Below the pieces are notes generated by a model that saw nothing but the letters and a program-made list of their open reading frames with translations, was not told the origin of the DNA and searched no databases. Below are positions 1 to 5,742 of a stretch of 8,355 nt of DNA, in pieces. Position 1 is the stretch's first letter, and every line of letters starts with the position of its first letter. The translations under genes were made by a program, and so were the position numbers. The DNA is taken from positions 1 through 8,355 of the forward strand of contig OMSV01000010.1 of NCBI GenBank assembly GCA_900290385.1. Reading direction: 5' to 3'. The stretch comes from Syntrophobacter sp. SbD2. Lineage in GTDB: Bacteria > Desulfobacterota > Syntrophobacteria > Syntrophobacterales > Syntrophobacteraceae.

Positions 1-200
1 GACTTGGTAATGTCCTGCCGGGCCGCCTGAGGCAAGCTGAAAAAGACGGCTGAAAGAAAGAGGGGCGCTGGCTGGCCGGGCACGGGCATTTCTTGAAAGA
101 ACTATACATGCTCTGGTTTCATTAAGTGGAGCTTTGGGCGCTGCAGAAGGCGGGGGAAATCTTTCCCTGGCCGGTAAGAAGTCACAAGGAGATGGTCGAA
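1..200. other. Upstream stretch without an identifiable gene
   Basis: No gene is recognised before fdhD. On the plus strand a short open stretch enters from the left edge and stops at TGA 51-53 (reading LGNVLPGRLRQAEKDG). It could be the C-terminus of an upstream gene, but it is too short to recognise. On the minus strand an ATG at 89-87 opens a frame that runs off the left edge, with no convincing Shine-Dalgarno. A GTG at 126 extends the fdhD frame upstream, but no ribosome-binding site precedes it and the extra residues do not look like FdhD. No clear promoter was found for fdhD. Confidence 0.5.
186..191 (+). promoter_or_regulatory. Shine-Dalgarno deciding the fdhD start
   Basis: AAGGAG lies 9 nt upstream of GTG 201. 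It directly abuts the in-frame ATG at 192, which leaves no spacer for that codon. GTG 201 is therefore the better start, even though an ATG is nearby. Confidence 0.6.
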
Positions 201-1058
201 GTGCAAACCATCAGACACAAAACATCGAGGTTCAAAAACAACGCTCTTTTCGCCGCCGAATACAACCTTGCGGTTGAGGAGCTTCTGGAAATCTACACCG
301 ACGATTCCCCTTACGCCATTACCATGCGCCTACCCGGTGACGATATAAACCTAGTGACGGGGTTTTGCTTTACCGAAGGAATCATCGGTTCCCGCGATGA
401 CCTTCTTTCAATCAGGCACTGCGAGGCAACTCCGGGAGAGCGCAGGGTGCTCGTCTACCTGGACAGAAAAAGATCGTGTAATACGGTGAATATCGAGAGA
501 CGGCGCGAGTACCTTAGCAAGTCCAGTTGCGGATTGTGCGGCAAGAGCGAAGCGGACGAAATATATTGCGAAAGCCCCCCGGTTAAGACATTCCACAAAA
601 TGTCTCTGGGCGACCTCCTGATGTTCAAGCAATCCTTCGAAACCCGGCAAACCATTTTCCCGCTCACCGGGTCAACGCATTCGGCTTCTCTTTTCGGTCT
701 CCGTCGTAACCTGCTTGCATTCGCCGAGGACATCGGCCGTCACAACGCCTTCGACAAGGTAATCGGGGCGTTGGTCAATGAAGACAAAACACGGAAGGCG
801 TTCCTTGCCATCGTTTCGTCTCGCCTGAGTTTCGAGATGGTACAAAAGGCCGGTGTACTCGGCCTCGAAATCCTAGCCGGGATCTCGGCGCCAACCAGCA
901 TGGCGGTCGAGATGGCCGACAGGCTGAATATCACCCTGATAGGTTTTTTGCGTGAGAACAGTATGAGTATCTACACGCATCTGAAGAGGATACTCACCTC
1001 CCCGCTCAATTCCACCGAGCCCGCGGCTGTGAACCACGCACGGGTTCCGCTAGCGTAG
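201..1058 (+). CDS. fdhD: FdhD, sulfurtransferase for formate dehydrogenase
   Basis: This is FdhD, a cytoplasmic protein known to carry sulfur from the cysteine desulfurase IscS to the molybdenum or tungsten bis-MGD cofactor before it enters formate dehydrogenase; without it the enzyme is inactive. From GTG 201 it has 285 residues, a normal family length. The sulfur-carrying loop SSCGLCGK is present, with C110 and C113 as the CxxC pair. Other conserved blocks are GSTHSAS (about 157-163), EDIGRHNAFDK (176-186) and SSRLSFEMVQKAG (206-218). The protein looks complete. It lies 387 nt upstream of fdhA, whose product it matures, so the pairing makes functional sense. The long gap with its own inverted repeat suggests fdhA also has a separate promoter. 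Starts at 126 and 192 are possible but have poorer ribosome-binding spacing. Identity is near certain; the start is less so. Confidence 0.96.
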   Translation: MQTIRHKTSRFKNNALFAAEYNLAVEELLEIYTDDSPYAITMRLPGDDINLVTGFCFTEGIIGSRDDLLSIRHCEATPGERRVLVYLDRKRSCNTVNIERRREYLSKSSCGLCGKSEADEIYCESPPVKTFHKMSLGDLLMFKQSFETRQTIFPLTGSTHSASLFGLRRNLLAFAEDIGRHNAFDKVIGALVNEDKTRKAFLAIVSSRLSFEMVQKAGVLGLEILAGISAPTSMAVEMADRLNITLIGFLRENSMSIYTHLKRILTSPLNSTEPAAVNHARVPLA

Positions 1059-1093
1059 TGAACGGCCTTATGGCAAACAGAAGCTCAATTCAT

Positions 1094-1120
1094 TTGACAA
1101 GAATGGGGCATTCATTTAGT
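1094..1120 (+). promoter_or_regulatory. Possible sigma-70-type promoter for fdhA
   Basis: A perfect -35 hexamer TTGACA sits at 1094-1099. Candidate -10 elements are TTTAGT (1115-1120, 15-nt spacer, 4 of 6 matches) and TAGTGT (1117-1122, 17-nt spacer, 3 of 6 matches), both weak. The -10 region would overlap the start of the inverted repeat at 1118-1153, a geometry that suits a regulated promoter. The weak -10 keeps confidence low. Confidence 0.3.
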
Positions 1121-1153
1121 GTGCGTTATGTCATATTTGTCATAACGCACACT
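1118..1153 (+). promoter_or_regulatory. 13-bp inverted repeat, candidate ModE-type operator
   Basis: The arms AGTGTGCGTTATG (1118-1130) and CATAACGCACACT (1141-1153) are perfectly complementary and separated by 10 nt. Within them is CGTTAT-N12-ATAACG (1124-1147). As I remember it, the E. coli modA operator bound by the molybdate sensor ModE has the same half-sites and the same 12-bp centre. A molybdate/tungstate-responsive regulator upstream of a Mo/W formate dehydrogenase would make sense, and the position just downstream of a TTGACA would suit repression. The alternative is an intrinsic terminator for fdhD: the stem is followed by only a short T run (TTTC after the last paired T), and the stem is not very GC-rich. 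What I see is the palindrome; the ModE assignment is inferred. Confidence 0.55.
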
Positions 1154-1191
1154 TTTCAGTGATTCATTTAGACGGTCTGAGACAGGCTGAT

Positions 1192-1221
1192 TCTTCTCAA
1201 TCTGCACACAGACTGAGAAGA
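1192..1221 (+). promoter_or_regulatory. Strong hairpin in the fdhA leader
   Basis: TCTTCTCAATCTG (1192-1204) pairs with CAGACTGAGAAGA (1209-1221) across a CACA loop, with one A/C mismatch (1200/1213). No T run follows, so it is not an ordinary intrinsic terminator. It probably forms in RNA as part of the leader structure. Confidence 0.5.
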
Positions 1222-1274
1222 GATCGCGCCGAAAAAAGCTTTTGATGGCGCTATGGATCACTGTTGAGAGATTC

Positions 1275-1337
1275 CCTCCGGTCCCTTTGTCAAACCTGAC
1301 TGTTACCCATACTCGATCCCGTGGAGGGGACAGGAGG
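1275..1337 (+). promoter_or_regulatory. Helix that sequesters a Shine-Dalgarno
   Basis: CCTCC (1275-1279) pairs with GGAGG (1333-1337) and GTCCC (1281-1285) pairs with GGGAC (1327-1331), separated by one G/A mismatch (1280/1332). The pairs 1286-1288 with 1324-1326 extend the helix using wobbles. GGAGG 1333-1337 is the core of the Shine-Dalgarno for the ATG at 1346. CCCTCC (1274-1279) could instead pair with GGAGGG (1323-1328), freeing that site, so two exclusive folds exist. Confidence 0.4.
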
Positions 1338-1345
1338 ACGCGGGG

Positions 1346-1417
1346 ATGTGGAGAATAGCGGTAACGAAGAGGAAACTGAGAAAAACAACGACTTTTTGCA
1401 CAAGCATCAACGAGTAA
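1346..1417 (+). CDS. Possible 23-residue leader peptide ORF
   Basis: An ATG at 1346 follows AGGAGG (1332-1337) by 8 nt, the best Shine-Dalgarno in the window. The reading frame is 23 codons long and ends at TAA 1415-1417, 28 nt before fdhA. The peptide is strongly basic in its first half (MWRIAVTKRKLRK) and polar afterwards, with one cysteine. I see no signal peptide, no membrane segment and no recognisable family. It could be a regulatory upstream ORF whose translation affects the fdhA leader, or a chance ORF next to a purine-rich patch. Support comes only from its ribosome-binding site, its position and the fact that the site can be hidden in a helix. Confidence 0.3.
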   Translation: MWRIAVTKRKLRKTTTFCTSINE

Positions 1418-1445
1418 GGCATGAAATGACGAAGGAGAAACGCGG

Positions 1446-4121
1446 ATGCACATGGTGAAGTTGACGATCGACGGCAGAGAAGTTTTTGCGCAGAAGAACA
1501 GCACGATCCTCCAGGCGGCGAAAAGCGCGGGAATCAGAATCCCCACGCTCTGCTTCCACGAAAGGATGAAACCTCTGGGTTCATGCGGGATTTGCCTTGT
1601 TGAAACTGGCGGAAATTCCGAACCCGTGGCTTCATGCAAGACACCTGTCACCGATGGGATATCGGTCACTACACAGTCGGACCGCCTTCTGCACATGCGG
1701 CAGGATGCATTGAAAGCGTTGCTCGTCAATCATCCACTGGACTGCCCGATCTGTGACAAGGCAGGCGAATGTGCGCTCCAGGACCTGGTTTACGAGCATG
1801 GCATAACAAACGTTCAAATGCAGCCGCCAACGTCGAAATTCACCAAAGCGTACAGCACAACTTTCATAAGATCTTGGCCGGAACGCTGCATCCTATGTCA
1901 GCGTTGTGCAACTGCCTGCAATGAAATACAGGTGATAGGCGCTCTTGAGGTGACAGACGGACCTGAGGGCAAGCTGATTTCATACGACCAGGATAAGTGT
2001 GTTTCATGCGGTGAGTGCATACAGGTATGTCCGGTTGGTGCACTGCTTCAAAAGAAAACCCCTCTGCGTTGGCGGCCTTGGGAACTGACGAAAGTCCGAA
2101 CTACCTGCCCTTACTGCGGAGTTGGATGCCAGCTTCTGCTTCATATCAAGGACGGTAAAATCGTCAGGGTATCAGGTGTCGAAGATGGCGAGCCAAATAA
2201 AGGGCGATTATGTGTAAAGGGAAGATACGGGTTTGATTTCATCTATTCGGAAGAAAGGCTGAAAACACCGTTGATCAGGGAAAACGGGCGCTTCAGGGAA
2301 GCATCCTGGGAAGAGTCTTTGGACCTGGTGGCGAAGAAGTTCAAGGAGATAATCGCGGAAAGCGGTCCCGACGCCATAGGCGGCCTCAGTTCCTCCCGCA
2401 GTATCAACGAAGATTCCTATCAGATGCAGAAGCTGTTTCGCTCAGTGATCGGGACGAACAATATCGATAACTGCGCACGTACCTGACACGCCCCTACAGT
2501 CGCCGGGCTGGCGGCAGCATTCGGTTCAGGTGCAATGACGAATTCGTTCAGCGAATTTGCCGATGCAAAAATGTTTCTGGTGATCGGGTCCAATATGACC
2601 GAGGCACATCCGGTGGCGTCAACCTTTCTCAAAAACGCGGTTCGAAACGGCGCGAAATTGATCGTCGTCGATCCACGAAAGCACAGGCTCTGCGATTTCG
2701 CGACAATGCATCTGCCGATACAGGTCGGGAGCGATATCGCCCTGTTGAACGCCATCATGCACGTGCTCATCACTGAAGAGATCTATGACAGGCGGTTTGT
2801 CGAGTCATGCACGACCGGCTTCGAGGCTCTCAGGGAAAAGGTCATGGACTACCCGCCCGAGTATGCCTCCGGGATATGCGGGATCGATCCTGATATGATC
2901 CGGAAAACCGCGCGAGTCCTGGCATCGGTAAAGCCTGTGATGCTCTGCTACACTCTTGGGATCACCGAGCATACCTGCGGCAGGAACAATGTTCTTTCAG
3001 TCGCAAACCTTCAGATGCTCCTTGGAAACATGGGCGTCGAATGCGGCGGCGTAAACCCTCTGCGAGGGCAAAACAACGTGCAGGGCGCATGCGACATGGG
3101 CGCGCTGCCGAATGTACTTCATGGGTACCATAGTGTGACAGACCCGGCGGCACGTGAAAAATTTGAAAAGGCCTGGGGGGTCACCGGACTTCCCTCCAAG
3201 GTAGGATTGACAATGCCGCAGATGATGGAAAAGCTTGTCAATAAGGAGATCAGAGCGTTCTATATATTTGGTGAAAATCTAGCCAACAGTGAACCGGACA
3301 TCAGAAAGGTCGAGCACGAGTTGGCTTCGGCTGAATTCATCGTCTGCCACGATCTGTTTGAAACTGAGACAACGCGATTTGCGCACGTCATCTTCCCTGC
3401 TGCGGCGTGGAGTGAAAACGACGGCACTTTCACCAACAGTGAGCGCCGCGTCAGCCGGGTCAGGACGGCCAGCCCTCCTCCGGGATCGGCAAAGCCGAAC
3501 TGGTGGATATTCAAGCAGATTGCTAAACGCATGGGGCACGATTGGCAATCCGACAGCGCGCAGGAACTCTGGGATAATGAGATATCCGTTCTGGCCCCGG
3601 GTCTGGCAGGGATTAAATATTCCAGGATTGAAAATAACGGACTTCAGTGGCCTTGCACTACCCTGGACCACCCCGGGACCTGCTTTTTGCATCAGAATGG
3701 GGAGTTCACGTGCGGACGGGGCCGATTCAGCGTGGTGGACTGGACTCCGCCGGCTGAAGTGGTCGATGATGAGTACCCGATGGTACTAAGCACCGGCCGC
3801 CGGCTGTACCACTACCATACCCGCACCCAGACAGGCAGATGCGTTGGGTTGAACGAGCTTCTTCCGGAAGAGACCGCCGATATCTCATTTGAAGACGCAA
3901 AATCCTTTGGGATTGAATCCGATGAAAAGATCAAGGTGAAATCGCGGCGGGGAGAGGTTGTGGTCAAGGCCCGGTTGACCCCCGAGGTGCCGCCGGGAAT
4001 GGTCTGGATGGCATTTCATTTCCGTGAGAATTGCGCTAACTGGCTGACCAACCCGGTGTTCGATCCGGTGACTTTTACTGCAGAATATAAGGCCTGTGCG
4101 GTCCGGATCGAAAAGCTATGA
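1446..4121 (+). CDS. fdhA: Selenocysteine formate dehydrogenase alpha subunit, NuoG-fused type
   Basis: FdhA catalyses reversible oxidation of formate to CO2 at a Mo- or W-bis-MGD centre in the cytoplasm. The frame continues through TGA 2484-2486, read as Sec347, giving 891 residues, close to the Moorella-type enzyme. Iron-sulfur ligands come in order: a NuoG-like [2Fe-2S] domain (C36, C47, C50, C64); a His-Cys cluster (H96, C100, C103, C109); two ferredoxin-type [4Fe-4S] motifs (C148/151/154/158 and C185/188/191/195); and the catalytic-domain [4Fe-4S] (C221, C224, C228, C256) with K258 following. The Sec site reads NCARTUHAPTVAGL, with His348 next to Sec. RGQNNVQGACDMG (540-552) and GRRLYHYHTRTQTGR (784-798) are cofactor-site motifs of the family; the C-terminal ~110 residues form the dinucleotide-binding domain. 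AAGGAG 8 nt upstream supports ATG 1446. The N-terminal clusters imply electron transfer to NuoE/NuoF-like or hydrogenase partners, which are not in this window. No signal peptide is present. Confidence 0.96.
2484..2515 (+). promoter_or_regulatory. UGA selenocysteine codon with bacterial SECIS hairpin
   Basis: After UGA 2484-2486, the stem GTCGCC (2499-2504) pairs with GGCGGC (2510-2515) around the loop GGGCT (2505-2509). The loop begins 18 nt after the UGA and starts with GG. As I remember it, the E. coli fdhF SECIS has the same 18-nt spacing and a GGUCU loop. In bacteria this hairpin recruits SelB with Sec-tRNA to the ribosome. The coding sequence on both sides of the UGA reads through in the same frame as conserved FdhA sequence, which rules out a genuine stop. 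Confidence 0.93.
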
Positions 4122-4173
4122 CGTGAGGGGTTCGATATTTGGGTCCATCGTAAAATTACCGCGAGTATTGATT

Positions 4174-4179
4174 GAAGGA
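4174..4179 (+). promoter_or_regulatory. Shine-Dalgarno deciding the FmdE-like start
   Basis: GAAGGA lies 8 nt before ATG 4188. The upstream in-frame ATG at 4179 overlaps the site itself, and the ATG at 4194 is 14 nt away, so 4188 is preferred. Confidence 0.55.
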
Positions 4180-4187
4180 TGTCCCTG

Positions 4188-4934
4188 ATGACTATGATCG
4201 GTCCCTATTCCTTTGAAGATTACCTGCAGGCCGTTGAATCCTTTCACGGCTCAGTCGCCCCCGGACTTCTCGTGGGCGGTTTCATGGTGGACCTTGCCAT
4301 GAAACGGATGCCCGAGGGAGCGCTCCTCAACGCCATTTCCGAGACACATGCCTGTCTGCCTGACGCCATCCAACTGCTAACGCCTTGCACGGTGGGAAAC
4401 AGCCGGCTCAAGATAATCAATTTTGGCCGGTTCGCACTGAGCATTTATGAAAAAGACAGTGGAGAGGGAGTCAGGGTTTTTATGGATGCCGGCCGGCTGG
4501 AATCCTGGCCCACCATCCGTGCATGGCTTTTCAAACTTAAACCCAAAGCCGAACAGAACCGGGAGCGGCTTCTTGCTGAGATCCGGGAGGCTGGGCAGCG
4601 TCTTTGCAGAGTGCAGCCCATTCGGGTCGATCGGCAGCATCTGCACAAAAAAAATAAGGGTCGCATTTCTTCCTGTATCGAGTGCGGCGAGCCCTATCCT
4701 CTTCAGGATGGCCCCATTTGCCTGGCCTGCCAGGGGGCAACGGTCTATGTCTCGATCCCTGACAGGCAGCAAGGTCGGAGCATGCACCTCATCCTGGTTA
4801 AGCCGCAACATCCGGGCAGGACAAGCAGAGGACTGGTTGGCAACTGCGGTATGTGCGGCGAGCCGTATCCGGAGAGTGATGGTCCTGTATGCCACGCATG
4901 TCAGGGTGAATCGGTGAGAGTGATACGCGACTGA
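4188..4934 (+). CDS. FmdE-family protein with two C-terminal zinc ribbons
   Basis: The first ~120 of 248 residues match the FmdE family, named after a protein encoded with archaeal formylmethanofuran dehydrogenase (a molybdenum/tungsten enzyme). Seen: FHGSVAPGLLVGG (about 19-31), then ACLPDAIQLLTPCTVGN (55-71), with H20, C56 and C67 as likely metal ligands. Family members usually have HGH.CPG; here the first cysteine is replaced by alanine (HGSVAPG), so one metal ligand may be missing. After a charged linker come two matching zinc-binding modules of the form CxxC-x11-CxxC: C163/C166/C178/C181 and C220/C223/C235/C238, each containing CGEPYP..DGP.C.AC. The gene begins 66 nt after fdhA on the same strand. 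Bacterial FmdE-like proteins have no settled function. By context it could help insert metal or cofactor into FdhA, or regulate it; that is inference. Family assignment is firm, role unknown. Confidence 0.85.
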   Translation: MTMIGPYSFEDYLQAVESFHGSVAPGLLVGGFMVDLAMKRMPEGALLNAISETHACLPDAIQLLTPCTVGNSRLKIINFGRFALSIYEKDSGEGVRVFMDAGRLESWPTIRAWLFKLKPKAEQNRERLLAEIREAGQRLCRVQPIRVDRQHLHKKNKGRISSCIECGEPYPLQDGPICLACQGATVYVSIPDRQQGRSMHLILVKPQHPGRTSRGLVGNCGMCGEPYPESDGPVCHACQGESVRVIRD

Positions 4935-4961
4935 TCTTCACTGAAAAAACAGGAAAAAGTT

Positions 4962-5411
4962 ATGGATTCAACTGAGCGAATCCCACTCATAAGAAAGATA
5001 AAATCTGAGGATTTCGAGGAGGTATCCAGGATCTACAGCGCAGTTACCAGACAAGCCGAAAGTGCCGATTTCGCCGAATTGATCGAGGCGCACTCCCGGA
5101 GCAACGATTCCGGCAGCCTTGTTGCGGAATTGGACGGCAGGGTCGTAGGATTTTTGATCAGCTATATTCTGGTCTTGGGCTTCGGAACAGGAAAAAGCGC
5201 CTGGATTGCGTCGATGGGCGAAGACCCAGGGCACACAGGGCAAGGAATAGGTGCGCGGCTGGCCGCTGAAATCCTCAGGTTCTATGAAACGCAGGGGATT
5301 TCCAGGGTTTATACCTCCCTCAAATGGGAAGACGCCGACTTAATCTCATTTTTCAGGACCCTGGATTTCAAGAGAAGCGATTTCATCAACCTGACAAAAG
5401 AGCTTGGTTAA
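4962..5411 (+). CDS. GNAT-family N-acetyltransferase
   Basis: This 149-residue single-domain protein belongs to the GNAT fold, which transfers acetyl from acetyl-CoA to an amine; the substrate cannot be read from the sequence. Seen: the N-terminal beta-alpha start IRKIKSEDFEEVSRIY (10-25), the strand pair LVAELDGRVVGFLISY (53-68), the acetyl-CoA loop EDPGHTGQGIGARL (87-100), and a C-terminal LGF-like segment (FFRTLDFKRSDF, 130-141). The pyrophosphate-binding loop normally reads Q/R-x-x-G-x-G/A; here its first position is T92, while G95 and G97 are kept. AGGAA 6 nt before ATG 4962 supports the start. The gap to the FmdE-like gene is 27 nt on the same strand, so co-transcription with fdhA is plausible. 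A RimI-like protein acetyltransferase or small-molecule acetyltransferase are both possible. Confidence 0.88.
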   Translation: MDSTERIPLIRKIKSEDFEEVSRIYSAVTRQAESADFAELIEAHSRSNDSGSLVAELDGRVVGFLISYILVLGFGTGKSAWIASMGEDPGHTGQGIGARLAAEILRFYETQGISRVYTSLKWEDADLISFFRTLDFKRSDFINLTKELG

Positions 5412-5742
5412 GATGGTAACGTCCCTATTTCAATAGAAGACATCTCTTCTGAAAAGCAAAAAATGGTTCTCATCGATTGTTCATATGTCCGAATCATAAT
5501 TAATTTTAAAAAACCAGCCGTTTTAGAGGCCTAAAGGACCATTTTGGCCTCGAATTCATGGTTGTAAGAAGCCGGGAGCGGATGCACGGTCGAAATTTCC
5601 CTTTCTTCCTCTTCGAGCGCTTCGCGCCTTCGAGTGAAACTACCTATTTCAAATAACTCCTATATTCCTGATTACTCAGGCTTGTCCCGTCCTCTCAGTG
5701 ATGATACATTGTTACTACTGAGGTATTAACGGAGGATTAATC
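5412..5742. other. 331-nt intergenic spacer
   Basis: No gene is apparent on either strand. It contains several modest inverted repeats: AGAAGA/TCTTCT (5435-5450), GAGGCC/GGCCTC (5526-5551, with AAA/TTT pairing inside), GCGC-TTC-GCGC (5617-5627) flanked by two copies of CTTCGAG (5611-5617 and 5628-5634), and CCTGA/TCAGG (5667-5680). None is followed by a proper T run, so no clear terminator for the upstream operon can be called. An A/T-rich patch lies at about 5495-5517. The 10-mer CCTATTTCAA occurs twice, at 5424-5433 and 5643-5652. The last ~50 nt must hold the antitoxin promoter. Confidence 0.5.
5694..5722 (+). promoter_or_regulatory. Inverted repeat upstream of the antitoxin, candidate operator
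   Basis: CTCAGT (5694-5699) and ACTGAG (5717-5722) form a perfect 6-bp inverted repeat with a 17-nt centre, ending 20 nt before the antitoxin ATG. AbrB/MazE-type antitoxins commonly repress their own promoter at such sites. The centre shows weak further symmetry. The short arms make chance occurrence possible. Confidence 0.35.

Larger units (their letters stand above)
1154..1445 (+). promoter_or_regulatory. Structured 5' leader of fdhA
   Basis: About 290 nt between the inverted repeat and the fdhA start form several consecutive predicted helices. Hairpin A pairs 1192-1204 with 1209-1221 (12 of 13 pairs, CACA loop). Hairpin B pairs GCGCC 1226-1230 with GGCGC 1247-1251 around an A/T palindrome. 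Long-range helix C pairs 1275-1288 with 1324-1337 and has one internal G/A mismatch; a small hairpin GTCA-AACC-TGAC (1289-1300) sits inside it. Helix C buries the Shine-Dalgarno of a 23-codon ORF. fdhA has its own Shine-Dalgarno, AAGGAG at 1432-1437, 8 nt before ATG 1446. The layout resembles a cis-regulatory RNA. Molybdenum- or tungsten-cofactor riboswitches are known upstream of genes of this kind, but I cannot match this to a known motif from memory. Confidence 0.4.

Noticed and set aside
78..93. Sigma-54-like promoter, GGGCACG-N4-TTTCT, upstream of fdhD
   Set aside because: The -24 part is a good match, but the -12 element lacks the near-invariant GC (TTTCT instead of TTGCW).
126..200. 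N-terminal extension of fdhD from GTG 126
   Set aside because: No Shine-Dalgarno precedes it and the residues are not FdhD-like; GTG 201 has a well-placed AAGGAG.
1112..1729. Minus-strand 205-codon frame over the fdhA leader and 5' end
   Set aside because: It runs antisense to conserved iron-sulfur domains, matches no family I know, and has no ribosome site; it is a shadow frame.
2487..2534. Reading the UGA as a true stop and the 3' part as a separate gene starting at 2535
   Set aside because: The codons between (HAPTVAGLAAAFGSGA) are conserved FdhA sequence in the same frame, and no ribosome site precedes ATG 2535.
3289..3789. Plus-strand 166-codon frame inside fdhA
   Set aside because: It overlaps the conserved molybdopterin domain in another frame and has arginine/serine-rich shadow composition.
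4447..4917. Plus-strand 156-codon frame inside the FmdE-like gene
   Set aside because: It is a shadow of the zinc-ribbon region; the FmdE frame shows the conserved motifs.
5435..5450. AGAAGA/TCTTCT hairpin as terminator of the operon
   Set aside because: It is short and low in GC, and GAAAAG rather than a T run follows.
5526..5551. GAGGCC/GGCCTC hairpin as terminator
   Set aside because: No T run follows on the plus strand; on the minus strand the T tract is too distant.
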